Source: Rhodospirillales bacterium (GTDB taxonomy: Bacteria > Pseudomonadota > Alphaproteobacteria > Acetobacterales > Acetobacteraceae). From it: a stretch of 41,391 nucleotides of DNA. Positions 34,913-41,391 of this stretch are shown piece by piece. The stretch's first letter is position 1. Each line of letters starts with the position of its first letter. The notes under the pieces are model-generated. The model saw only the letters and a program-made list of their open reading frames with translations. It was not told the DNA's origin and made no database searches. The position numbers and the translations under genes are program-made. The DNA lies in assembly GCA_028869995.1 (NCBI GenBank), contig JAGWQN010000007.1:1-41391 (forward strand). Direction: 5' to 3'.

Positions 34913-35404
34913 ATGAGTGCCACGCGGCGCAACGCGGCTGAACTGTTGACCGGGGCGGCCGTGATCGCGATCGCGGCCGGCTTCCTTGCCTATGCGATCG
35001 CGGGAACCGGGCGGGCAGGCGCCAGCGGCTACCCCCTTAAGGCGCGGTTCGACCGTATCGACGGCCTGGCCATCGGTGCCGATGTCCGCCTCGCCGGCGT
35101 CAAGGTAGGGCAGGTGACCGGCGAGACCATCGACCCGCAAACATTCCAGGCCGTGGTCACGTTTTCGATGCGCAACGACATCAAGCTGCCCAAGGACAGC
35201 TCCGCGCAGGTGACGACGGCGGGGCTGCTCGGCGGCAGCGTTCTCTCCGTGGTCCCCGGAGGGGCGACGGCGACGATCCCGCCCGGCGGAACGGTGACCA
35301 TCACCCAGTCGGCCGTGAGTCTCGAGGATCTTCTTGGCAAGTTCATCTTCAACGTCTCCGACCTGACCAAGGCCGTCCAGCAGAAAATTCTACCAACGAA
35401 ATGA
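34913..35404 (+). CDS. mlaD: outer-membrane lipid asymmetry protein MlaD (MCE domain)
   Basis: A 163-residue MCE-domain protein with an N-terminal membrane anchor (LLTGAAVIAIAAGFLAYAIA) and the MCE core YPLKARFDRIDGLAIGADVRLAGVKVGQV, later TTAGLLGGSVLSVVPGG. MlaD hexamers belong to the MlaFEDB complex that moves phospholipids between inner and outer membrane. The genes for MlaE and MlaF are not in the window. It lies 30 bases after NDUFA12, and its stop overlaps the start of a 79-residue unknown protein (ATGA). Confidence 0.94.
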   Translation: MSATRRNAAELLTGAAVIAIAAGFLAYAIAGTGRAGASGYPLKARFDRIDGLAIGADVRLAGVKVGQVTGETIDPQTFQAVVTFSMRNDIKLPKDSSAQVTTAGLLGGSVLSVVPGGATATIPPGGTVTITQSAVSLEDLLGKFIFNVSDLTKAVQQKILPTK

Positions 35405-35640
35405 ACAATCCCGCCGAGCAAATGGCCGGCAACGACGCCGCGAAGACCTGGATCGGCCGCGACGGCAAGCCCCTCGCCTGTCGCGAGAAGCTGAAGGTTC
35501 TCGAGGAGAACCGTGCCGAGCTGGCCACGGCGTTGCGTGATGCGTTCGAGGATGCCGTGATCATGGGTGTCGATCCTGCGGCCATGCGCGCCGTGCTGGC
35601 GGCGATGGTTGCCGGACTCAAGAGCCGTAACGAGCCATGA
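35401..35640 (+). CDS. small conserved-looking protein of unknown function coupled to mlaD
   Basis: A 79-residue soluble protein I do not recognise. It begins MNNPAEQMAGNDAAKTWIGR and has a charged helical centre (REKLKVLEENRAELATALRDAFEDAVIMG) and a short hydrophobic helix near the C-terminus. No signal peptide, Cys or metal motif is seen. Its ATG overlaps the MlaD stop and its own stop overlaps the DUF2155 start (ATGA both times), so translation of the three is coupled. This supports a real gene and suggests a role in the envelope, possibly as a cytoplasmic MlaD partner. Confidence 0.8.
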   Translation: MNNPAEQMAGNDAAKTWIGRDGKPLACREKLKVLEENRAELATALRDAFEDAVIMGVDPAAMRAVLAAMVAGLKSRNEP

Positions 35641-36419
35641 GACCAGCGCTGCTGGCGAGCGCGGTGGTCGTGATCGCCGCCACCCTGCCCCAGGCCTCGG
35701 CACAACCGTCAGCACCCTCGCAGCTTGGCGGGTTGCACGCGCCGGTCGTCGCGCCCGTAAGCCGCCCGGCCACCGTGCCCTCCGCCACGGCCGGCCCGGC
35801 GGTCCCAGCCGCCTCCGTGCCCCCCCCTTCCGTGCCTGCGCCTTCCGTGCCGGCCCCCTCCGCGCCCACCGCGCCCATCCTGGCTCCGGCGACACCGGTA
35901 CAGACCGCGCCGGCACCCGCGCCCGCCTCCCCGACGGCGCCGGTCGCCGCTGCTCCGGCCCCTGTTCCCGCCGCGGGCGGCACGCCGGCACCGGGGGGCG
36001 TTCCGGCCGTCGGCGGTCAGCCAGCGGCTCCTGCCGCCATTCCACCAGCTGGGGCTGCGCCGGCCGCCTCGGCGCCGCAGCCGCCCCTGCCGCCGCAACT
36101 GACGCCACCGGCCCAGGGCCCGGCCTGGATGCCGATGGGCCATGTCACGCTGCTGGTCCTCGACACCATCACCGGGCGTTCGCAGAAGCTCGCCGGCGCC
36201 GTGGGGGCAACCATGCAGTTCGAAAGCCTGAGCATCACCGCGAAAGGCTGCTATGCGCGCCCGCCGTCGATGCGCGCCGACTCCGCCGCCTGGCTCGAGA
36301 TCACCGATGCGCATCCCGACCAGAAGGCCTTCTCCGGCTGGCTGCTGGCCGAGGAACCGGCCGTCGCCAGTTACGACAGCTCAAGCTACAACGTGCGCCT
36401 GGTCGCATGCACGCGCTGA
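35637..36419 (+). CDS. DUF2155 domain protein with Pro/Ala-rich linker
   Basis: A 260-residue secreted protein. The N-terminus MRPALLASAVVVIAATLPQASAQ is a signal peptide with an ASA-Q cleavage site. About residues 24-160 are a low-complexity Pro/Ala/Val linker with repeats such as PAPSVPAPSVP, probably an extended spacer in the periplasm. The C-terminal domain (from about 165; MGHVTLLVLDTITGRSQKLAG, KGCYARPPSMRADSAAWLEI, FSGWLLAEEPAV) is DUF2155, common in alphaproteobacteria and of unknown function. The start is coupled to the upstream small gene. Confidence 0.9.
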   Translation: MRPALLASAVVVIAATLPQASAQPSAPSQLGGLHAPVVAPVSRPATVPSATAGPAVPAASVPPPSVPAPSVPAPSAPTAPILAPATPVQTAPAPAPASPTAPVAAAPAPVPAAGGTPAPGGVPAVGGQPAAPAAIPPAGAAPAASAPQPPLPPQLTPPAQGPAWMPMGHVTLLVLDTITGRSQKLAGAVGATMQFESLSITAKGCYARPPSMRADSAAWLEITDAHPDQKAFSGWLLAEEPAVASYDSSSYNVRLVACTR

Positions 36420-36440
36420 GAGCGGTCGGGCGTTGAGGCG

Positions 36441-37166
36441 ATGACCCGGCCGCAGCATGGCGCCGTCATTCTCCCCGACGGCCGAACGATCGAGCGTCCC
36501 GCCTTCCTGCTCGATCTCGACGGGACGTTGATCGACATCGCCGCGACACCGGATGCGGTGATCGTGCCGCCCGACCTGCCACGACTGCTGCTACAGCTGC
36601 GCGCGCGCCACGCGGACGCCGTCGCGATCGTCAGTGGGCGACCGATCGAGGCGGTCGACGCGTTGCTGGGCCACACCCCCTACGCCGTCGCCGGCGAACA
36701 TGGCGCGGCCCTGCGCCTGGCTGCAGGCCGCCCCGTGCTGCGCGACCCGTTGCCCGTTCTGCCGGCGGAGGTGGTGGCGCGAGCCGCGGCGGCCGCCGCC
36801 GGCTTTCCCGGCGCCCTCGTCGAGCGCAAGGCGCACGGCGTCGCGCTGCACTACCGGCTGGCGCCGCAAGCCGAAGCAGCCCTGCGCGAGGCGGCCGAGG
36901 CCATCGTCGCGGCCTGCCCGGGGTTTTCCCTGTTGCGCGGCAGCATGACCTGGGAGGTACGGCCTGCCGGGGTCCACAAGGGCCATGCCGTGCGGGCCCT
37001 CATGGCAGCCCCGCCTTTCGCCGGACGCGTGCCGCTCTTCGTCGGCGACGACGTGACCGACGAAGATGCGATCGCGGCCGCCGTGGCGCTGGGCGGCGCC
37101 GGATTGCTGGTCGGCGAAGCGTTCGGTAGCCCCGCCGCGGTGCGCCGCTGGCTGGAAGGCGCCTGA
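36441..37166 (+). CDS. otsB: trehalose-phosphatase
   Basis: A 241-residue HAD-superfamily phosphatase of the OtsB family. Motif I is LLDLDGTLIDIAATPDAV (nucleophile Asp25, acid Asp27). Then come VSGRPIEAVDALLG, GEHGAALR, the conserved HYRLAP and VRPAGVHKGHAV, and motif IV GDDVTDEDAI. It removes phosphate from trehalose 6-phosphate, giving the osmoprotectant trehalose. The synthase gene otsA is not in the window. The gene starts 21 bases after the DUF2155 stop and ends 36 bases from the convergent GST gene. Confidence 0.95.
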   Translation: MTRPQHGAVILPDGRTIERPAFLLDLDGTLIDIAATPDAVIVPPDLPRLLLQLRARHADAVAIVSGRPIEAVDALLGHTPYAVAGEHGAALRLAAGRPVLRDPLPVLPAEVVARAAAAAAGFPGALVERKAHGVALHYRLAPQAEAALREAAEAIVAACPGFSLLRGSMTWEVRPAGVHKGHAVRALMAAPPFAGRVPLFVGDDVTDEDAIAAAVALGGAGLLVGEAFGSPAAVRRWLEGA

Positions 37167-37202
37167 GCCCGCCACGATCGGTCGGCGCCCGGCCCTCAGG
37201 AT

Positions 37203-37829
37203 TCAGGTGGGCGGATGGGCGATATGCCGGGCGAAGACGGGTCGGGCCAGGAGGCGCTGATACCACGCGCGCAGATGCGGCGCCTCCGGCCGCCCCGGCA
37301 CGTCCATCACGAACCAGCGATGCGCGTAGATTCCGAGCGCGATATCGGCGAGGCTGAACTCGTTGCTCGCGACATGGGTCTGACCGGCGAGCCTGCCATC
37401 GAGTATCGCCCAGTATCCGGCTGCATCCTTGGCGGCGGCGGCGATCGCGGCGAGGTCGCGTTGCTCCGGCGCGGTCCGCACCAGGCCGATGAAGACCGTG
37501 CTCATCGGGCGGTTGATCGCGGTCTGCTGGAAATCCATCCACGCTTCCACGCGGGCGCGGGCCATGGGCTCGGTGGGGTAGAGCGGCGTCGATGGTGCGT
37601 GCGCGTTGCAGATGTAGCGCAGGATGGTGTTGCTCTCGAAGAGGTGGAAATCCCCATCCTCGATCGCGGGAACCAGGCCTAGGGGCTGCATGGTCCGGTA
37701 TGCCGCCGTCGCGGTGCCGCCAAACGCGCCCCCGACATCGACGCGGTCGTACGCGATGCCGAGTTCCTCGAGCAACCAGATGACCTTCATCACGTTGCTC
37801 GACGTGTTACGGCCCCAAAGCTTGATCAT
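37203..37829 (-). CDS. glutathione S-transferase family protein
   Basis: A 208-residue GST with an N-terminal thioredoxin-like domain (IKLWGRNTSSNVMKVIWLLEELGIAYDRVDVG, then GLVPAIEDGDFHLFESNTILRYI with the glutathione-binding ES pair) and an all-helical C-terminal domain (EAWMDFQQTAINRPMSTVF, FSLADIALGIYAHRW). The Ser in NTSSNVMK is the probable catalytic residue, as in theta/beta-like bacterial GSTs. The start was set to the ATG at 37829 (MIKLWG); 13 residues of extra open frame upstream look non-coding. It is divergent from dsbB. Confidence 0.92.
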   Translation of the reverse strand: MIKLWGRNTSSNVMKVIWLLEELGIAYDRVDVGGAFGGTATAAYRTMQPLGLVPAIEDGDFHLFESNTILRYICNAHAPSTPLYPTEPMARARVEAWMDFQQTAINRPMSTVFIGLVRTAPEQRDLAAIAAAAKDAAGYWAILDGRLAGQTHVASNEFSLADIALGIYAHRWFVMDVPGRPEAPHLRAWYQRLLARPVFARHIAHPPT

Positions 37830-37918
37830 GCGGCGATCCCCCCTGATGGACCGAGCGTATCTGGGCATGGCGCGGGCGGCAACTTGCAGGCGGAGGTCGG
37901 CCAGCGCATATCGCCCGC

Positions 37919-38434
37919 ATGTTCCGTGCCCTCGCCTCGGCCACGCCCCTGCAACGCGCGCTTGGCCTCACCTTCCTGATCTCCCTCGCGACCGTCGGCA
38001 CGGCGATGGGCCTGGAACGCTGGGGCGGGCTGGTGCCCTGCGCGCTGTGCCTGGCGGAACGCTGGCCATGGCGCCTGGCCGCGGTCATCGCCCTGATGGG
38101 GATCCTGACGCCGCCGCGCCGGGCCGGGCTGATGGGGTGGGTGGTCGTTCTGATCCTGCTCGCCGGTGTCGCGTTGAGCGTCGTGCATGTGGGTGTCGAG
38201 TGGCGGCTCTGGCCGAGCCCCGCACCCGAATGCCAGGCGCCGCAGTTTCACGCCGGCACCATCGCGCAGCGCCTGGCGAGCCTGCCCGCCAAGCCCTCCC
38301 GGGCATGCGAGGACGCGACCTATCTCATTCCGGGACTGCCGATCTCCATGGCGATGATGAACCTGCTCGACTCGCTGGCGGTGGCCGTGGGGCTCGCGTG
38401 GTTCCTGATCAGGCAGCGGGGGCACAGGGCATGA
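37919..38434 (+). CDS. dsbB: disulfide bond formation protein B (DsbB)
   Basis: A 171-residue inner-membrane protein with four hydrophobic segments. The first periplasmic loop has the redox pair in VPCALCLAERWPWR, and the second loop has the partner pair (CQAPQF and SRACED). DsbB reoxidises DsbA and passes electrons to ubiquinone. Its stop overlaps the start of the Coq7-like hydroxylase gene (ATGA), coupling a quinone-using enzyme with a quinone-making one. Confidence 0.94.
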   Translation: MFRALASATPLQRALGLTFLISLATVGTAMGLERWGGLVPCALCLAERWPWRLAAVIALMGILTPPRRAGLMGWVVVLILLAGVALSVVHVGVEWRLWPSPAPECQAPQFHAGTIAQRLASLPAKPSRACEDATYLIPGLPISMAMMNLLDSLAVAVGLAWFLIRQRGHRA

Positions 38435-38970
38435 AGGGTCTGCCGGGCGACCGTGGCCGCACGACCGCGGCGATGATCCGGGTCGATCACGCCGGCGAGT
38501 ACGGTGCGAAACGAATCTATCAGGGCCAGCTCGCGGTCATGCGCCGGCGTAGCGATCCCGCGACGGTCGCGCTCGTCGAGCACATGCAGGAACAGGAACA
38601 GCACCATCTCGACACGTTCGCGGGCCTGATTGGCGAGCGGCGCGTCCGGCCCACCGCGCTGCTGCCGTTCTGGCACGTGGCGGGGTGGGTGCTGGGCGCG
38701 GCCACGGCGGCGATGGGCGAGCGCGCGGCGATGGCCTGCACCGTCGCGGTCGAGGAAGCGATCGACGCGCACTATGCCGGCCAGGCGGCCACGCTGCCGG
38801 CGAGCGAGGCGCCCCTGCGCGACACGATCGAGCGATTCCGCGCGGAGGAGCTCGAGCACCGCGACACCGGGCTCGAGCATGGCGCGGAGGAGGCGGTCGG
38901 CTACCCGCTGCTGCGCGCCGTGATCGGCACCGGCTGTCGGATCGCCATCGCGCTGTCGGAAGTGATCTGA
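38431..38970 (+). CDS. coq7: demethoxyubiquinone hydroxylase family protein (Coq7-like)
   Basis: A 179-residue di-iron four-helix protein of the Coq7/CLK-1 family, which adds the C6 hydroxyl in ubiquinone synthesis at the membrane. The diiron ligands are visible as Glu23 (VDHAGEYGAKRIYQGQ), the ExxH of EQEQHHLDTF (Glu56, His59), Glu in VAVEEAIDAHYAGQ, and the second ExxH in FRAEELEHRDTGLEHGAEE. Length and ligand spacing are normal. The frame is open far upstream, but the ATG at 38431 overlaps the DsbB stop and starts at the family N-terminus. Confidence 0.94.
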   Translation: MKGLPGDRGRTTAAMIRVDHAGEYGAKRIYQGQLAVMRRRSDPATVALVEHMQEQEQHHLDTFAGLIGERRVRPTALLPFWHVAGWVLGAATAAMGERAAMACTVAVEEAIDAHYAGQAATLPASEAPLRDTIERFRAEELEHRDTGLEHGAEEAVGYPLLRAVIGTGCRIAIALSEVI

Positions 38971-39023
38971 GGACGGCGGACGGGCGACGACCCAAAAATT
39001 TCTGCCGGCGGCCGCGGGCGACG

Positions 39024-39029
39024 TATAAT
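39024..39029 (+). promoter_or_regulatory. possible -10 element before the dioxygenase-like gene
   Basis: A perfect TATAAT lies 75 bases before the ATG at 39104 in the 133-base gap after coq7. No good -35 is seen 16-18 bases upstream (best is TTCTGC at 39000-39005). Confidence 0.35.
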
Positions 39030-39103
39030 CCCGCGTGAGAAGGCTGGGGCGCGCAGGCTGGATCCGGCGCAACGCGCCCCCGACAGCAACGGGAGGAACC
39101 GGC

Positions 39104-40063
39104 ATGACACAGATCGGCGGCCATATCGCCGCGACGCGTCGGCGCGATGTGCTCGGCGTGCATTCGTTGGACCTGGTCGAGGTCGGCGTGCCCGATCTGC
39201 AGCCCGCGGCGGCGTTCTACCGCGCCTTCGGCCTCGACGTGCGCGAGGAGGACAACGGTCTGTCGCTGTACACCGCGGGACATGCGCATCGCTGGGCGCA
39301 CTTCGTCGAGGCGAAGGAAAAGCGGCTGCGCTGCCTGCGCTTCGGCGCATTCGAGGATGACATGGAACGGTTCCGCCAGCGCGTGCGCGAGCGTGGGATC
39401 GCCGAGATCGCGCCACCGCCGGGATACGAATCGAACGGCTTGTGGGTGCGCGACCCCGACGGGCTCGCGATCGAGATCCGTGTTGCAGAAAAATCCTCGC
39501 CCAATGCCAAGACGCCGATGGCCATGGTCTCCGCTCCCGCCGGGACAGCCGCAGCGCCCGCCCGCTCGCGCCTGTCCCCGGTGCGGCCACGCCGCCTGGC
39601 CCATGCGCTGCTCTTCTCCTCCGACATCAACCGCAGCCTCGCGTTCTACGAAGGTGTACTCGGGCTAAGGCTGTCGGATCGTTCGGGCGAGGGCATCGCC
39701 TTCATGCACGCCATCCATGGCAGCGATCACCACATGATCGCCTTCGCGCGGTCGACCGGAGCGGGGCTGCACCACCTGAGCTGGGACGTGGCGTCGGTGG
39801 ACGAGATCGGCCTCGGCGCCATGCAGATGGCCGACAAGGGATTTTCCGCCGGCTGGGGCCTCGGGCGGCACGTCCTCGGCTCCAATTATTTTCATTACGT
39901 TCGCGATCCGTGGGGCAGCTGGAGCGAGTATTCCGCGGATATCGACTACATCCCCGCCGACCATGACTGGACGAGCGCCGACCATCCCCCCGAGGACGCC
40001 TTCTATGTCTGGGGCCCCACCCCGCCCGCCGATTTCGTGGTCAACCATGAGGCGGAAAGCTGA
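39104..40063 (+). CDS. VOC-family two-domain extradiol-dioxygenase-like protein
   Basis: A 319-residue protein with two vicinal-oxygen-chelate domains. Domain 1 is about residues 15-135 (VHSLDLVEVGVPDLQPAAAF). Domain 2 begins at LAHALLFSSDINRSLAFYEG. Domain 2 keeps the 2-His-1-Glu iron site of type I extradiol dioxygenases: His in LAHALLF, His in GLHHLSWDV and Glu in WSEYSADIDYIPADHDW. The C-terminal tail (FYVWGPTPPADFVVNHE) also fits the homoprotocatechuate/catechol dioxygenase group. The start has GGGAGGAAC before it. It stands alone between coq7 and pyrE, so the substrate is not suggested by context. Confidence 0.88.
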   Translation: MTQIGGHIAATRRRDVLGVHSLDLVEVGVPDLQPAAAFYRAFGLDVREEDNGLSLYTAGHAHRWAHFVEAKEKRLRCLRFGAFEDDMERFRQRVRERGIAEIAPPPGYESNGLWVRDPDGLAIEIRVAEKSSPNAKTPMAMVSAPAGTAAAPARSRLSPVRPRRLAHALLFSSDINRSLAFYEGVLGLRLSDRSGEGIAFMHAIHGSDHHMIAFARSTGAGLHHLSWDVASVDEIGLGAMQMADKGFSAGWGLGRHVLGSNYFHYVRDPWGSWSEYSADIDYIPADHDWTSADHPPEDAFYVWGPTPPADFVVNHEAES

Positions 40064-40073
40064 ACCGGCGCGG

Positions 40074-40090
40074 CCGCCCCGCGCGGGCGG
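40074..40090. terminator. weak hairpin between convergent genes
   Basis: CCGCCC and GGGCGG with a 5-base loop lie in the 39-base gap between the dioxygenase-like gene and pyrE. The stem is short, so the call is weak. Confidence 0.25.
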
Positions 40091-40102
40091 ACGGCGGCGA
40101 CG

Positions 40103-40819
40103 CTATTCGTCGCCGCGCCGCGCCTGCGCCGGGGCGGTGATGCCGCCATGGGCGCCCGACCAGGCGACCGGATTCTCGAGAAAGCGGCGCACCTCGGCGA
40201 GCGCACTGTCGGCGAAATAGGGACGTTCGCGGCAGGCATCGAGCACGTCCCACCAGGTGCAGAGATGGTGCAGCGCGATATCCATCGCCGCCAGGGTCTC
40301 GAAGCTGCCGGGAAAGACACCATAGAAGAAGACGACGAAGGTATGGTTGACGATCGCCCCTGCGTCACGCAGCGCGTTGGCGAAGCGGATCTTGCTGGCG
40401 CCATCGGTCGTCAGATCCTCGACGAGCAGGGTGCGCTTGCCCTCGGGCACATCGCCCTCGATGAGGGCGTTGCGGCCGAATCCCTTCGGCTTCTTTCGTA
40501 CATAGGCCATGGGCGCCATCATCCGGTCGGCGATCCACGCGGCGAAGGGAATGCCGGCCGTCTCACCCCCGGCCACCGCTTCGATCGTCTCGAAGCCGAC
40601 ATGCCGGCCAATCTTGTCGACGGCGAGTTCGCAGATCTTGGCCCGCGCGCGGGGAAAATAGATGATGCGCCGGCAGTCGATATAGACCGGCGACCTCCAG
40701 CCGCTGGTGAAGGTGTAAGGCTCCTCAGGCCGGAAATTGACCGCCTTGATCTCAAGCAGGATACGCGCCGCCGTGAGCGCCGCATCGCGGTCCCAGTCGC
40801 TGCTGTGATGTTTTTCCAT
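40103..40819 (-). CDS. pyrE: orotate phosphoribosyltransferase
   Basis: A 238-residue type I phosphoribosyltransferase of the PyrE family. [21 protein letters not shown] is the N-terminal orotate-binding region, [19 protein letters not shown] and [19 protein letters not shown] follow, and [13 protein letters not shown] is the PRPP-binding loop. It makes orotidine 5'-phosphate in pyrimidine synthesis. The C-terminal extension after about residue 175 ([21 protein letters not shown]) is, as I recall, usual in alphaproteobacterial PyrE. The ATG at 40819 was chosen over a GTG at 40828 because AAGGAG has proper spacing only to the ATG. Confidence 0.92.
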   Translation of the reverse strand: MEKHHSSDWDRDAALTAARILLEIKAVNFRPEEPYTFTSGWRSPVYIDCRRIIYFPRARAKICELAVDKIGRHVGFETIEAVAGGETAGIPFAAWIADRMMAPMAYVRKKPKGFGRNALIEGDVPEGKRTLLVEDLTTDGASKIRFANALRDAGAIVNHTFVVFFYGVFPGSFETLAAMDIALHHLCTWWDVLDACRERPYFADSALAEVRRFLENPVAWSGAHGGITAPAQARRGDE

Positions 40820-40942
40820 GCTGCCCACTCCTTCGGCCTCCGTCGTAACCGGGGCGGGCGGGCGCGTCCATGGGGCATCCGGCCGCGCGGTTGACCCGGA
40901 CGGAGGCGAGCCTTAGGCGGAAGCCCAACAGGAGGAACGGCC

Positions 40943-41391
40943 ATGGCGAGGCGCTACCGGATCGCGATCATTCCCGGCGACGGAATCGGCAAGGAGACCG
41001 TCCCCGAGGGACTCAAGGTGCTCGACGCGGCGGCACGGCGCTTCGGCTTCGAGCTGGCCGAGACGCATTACGACTGGTCCTGCGAGACGTGGAAGAAGAC
41101 CGGCTCGATGATGCCGGCCGACGGGCTCGATCGGCTGCGCGAAGCGGACAGCATCTTCCTGGGCGCCGTCGGCTGGCCGGAGGTGCCCGACCATATCTCG
41201 CTGTGGGGCCTGCTGATCCCGATCCGCCGCGGCTTCGACCAGTACGTGAACCTGCGCCCCTGCCGCCTGATGCCCGGCGCCACGACCCCGCTCGCCGGGC
41301 GGACGGCCGCCGATATCGATTTCTACGTCGTGCGCGAGAACACCGAGGGCGAGTACAGCGCCACCGGCGGGCGCAGCTTCGAGGGCACGGA
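40943..41391 (+). CDS. tartrate dehydrogenase / isopropylmalate-type dehydrogenase, 3' partial
   Basis: The first 149 residues of a beta-decarboxylating dehydrogenase that runs off the window. It begins RYRIAIIPGDGIGKETVPEG and has the substrate loop DHISLWGLLIPIRRGFDQYVNLRP and VVRENTEGEYSATGG. The SLWGLLIPIRR segment separates the tartrate dehydrogenase/D-malate dehydrogenase group from LeuB and isocitrate dehydrogenase. Enzymes of this group oxidise tartrate or D-malate with NAD. AGGAGG lies before the ATG, which is divergent from pyrE. Confidence 0.88.
   Translation, partial: MARRYRIAIIPGDGIGKETVPEGLKVLDAAARRFGFELAETHYDWSCETWKKTGSMMPADGLDRLREADSIFLGAVGWPEVPDHISLWGLLIPIRRGFDQYVNLRPCRLMPGATTPLAGRTAADIDFYVVRENTEGEYSATGGRSFEGT

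Noticed and set aside
35700-36110. Proline/alanine repeats as a possible DNA repeat or CRISPR-like element
   Set aside because: The repeats are short, irregular and in frame inside the DUF2155 gene; they encode a linker.

Overview
The window is a GC-rich piece of bacterial chromosome, densely packed with genes, many coupled by ATGA or GTGA stop/start overlaps. The gene set points to an aerobic alphaproteobacterium, probably Rhodospirillales/Acetobacteraceae (inference): NDUFA12, MlaD, a DUF2155 protein, a Coq7-type hydroxylase, DsbB, a class II ribonucleotide-reductase relative and the alphaproteobacterial ligase/helicase/exonuclease/PdeM repair set. I saw no tRNA, rRNA, CRISPR array, insertion sequence or prophage. 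I recognise 41 protein genes; the first and last are cut by the window edges.

Region 1 (1-15842) is the most interesting part. It looks like a catabolic locus for isatin or 2-aminophenylglyoxylate (isatinate), as might come from indole or auxin. It encodes a peptide-type ABC transporter without a binding protein, a two-subunit indolepyruvate-type 2-oxoacid oxidoreductase (IorA/IorB), an isatin-hydrolase-like cyclase-family enzyme, an SDR-MarR-RidA operon, a fused FAD monooxygenase/Old-Yellow-Enzyme protein of the 2-aminobenzoyl-CoA monooxygenase/reductase type, a flavin reductase and an MFS transporter. I infer the route isatin -> isatinate -> (IorAB, oxidative decarboxylation with CoA) 2-aminobenzoyl-CoA -> dearomatised enamine-CoA. 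No aminobenzoate-CoA ligase is present, which fits IorAB making the thioester directly. An identical 15-bp AT-rich word lies in both divergent promoter regions of this locus (4724-4738 and 11323-11337). It is a candidate operator for the MarR protein encoded between them and would make the locus one regulon.

Region 2 (15846-28381) holds DNA repair genes: an ATP-dependent DNA ligase and MBL exonuclease (minus strand), a divergent DEXH helicase, then PdeM, a photolyase and a PPP-type phosphatase (plus strand). An HpcH-type aldolase is translationally coupled behind the ligase. A complete four-gene ABC importer (21767-25498) sits between the helicase and PdeM.

Region 3 (28415-34395) holds a DUF3311 protein with a sodium:solute symporter, a strong hairpin terminator, an FkbM-like protein, a FemAB-like acyltransferase, a second RidA and a ribonucleotide-reductase-derived protein that seems to have lost its catalytic parts.

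Region 4 (34535-41391) is mostly housekeeping: NDUFA12, MlaD, a small unknown protein, a DUF2155 protein, OtsB, a GST, DsbB, a Coq7-like hydroxylase, a two-domain extradiol-dioxygenase-like protein, PyrE and the start of a tartrate-dehydrogenase-type enzyme.
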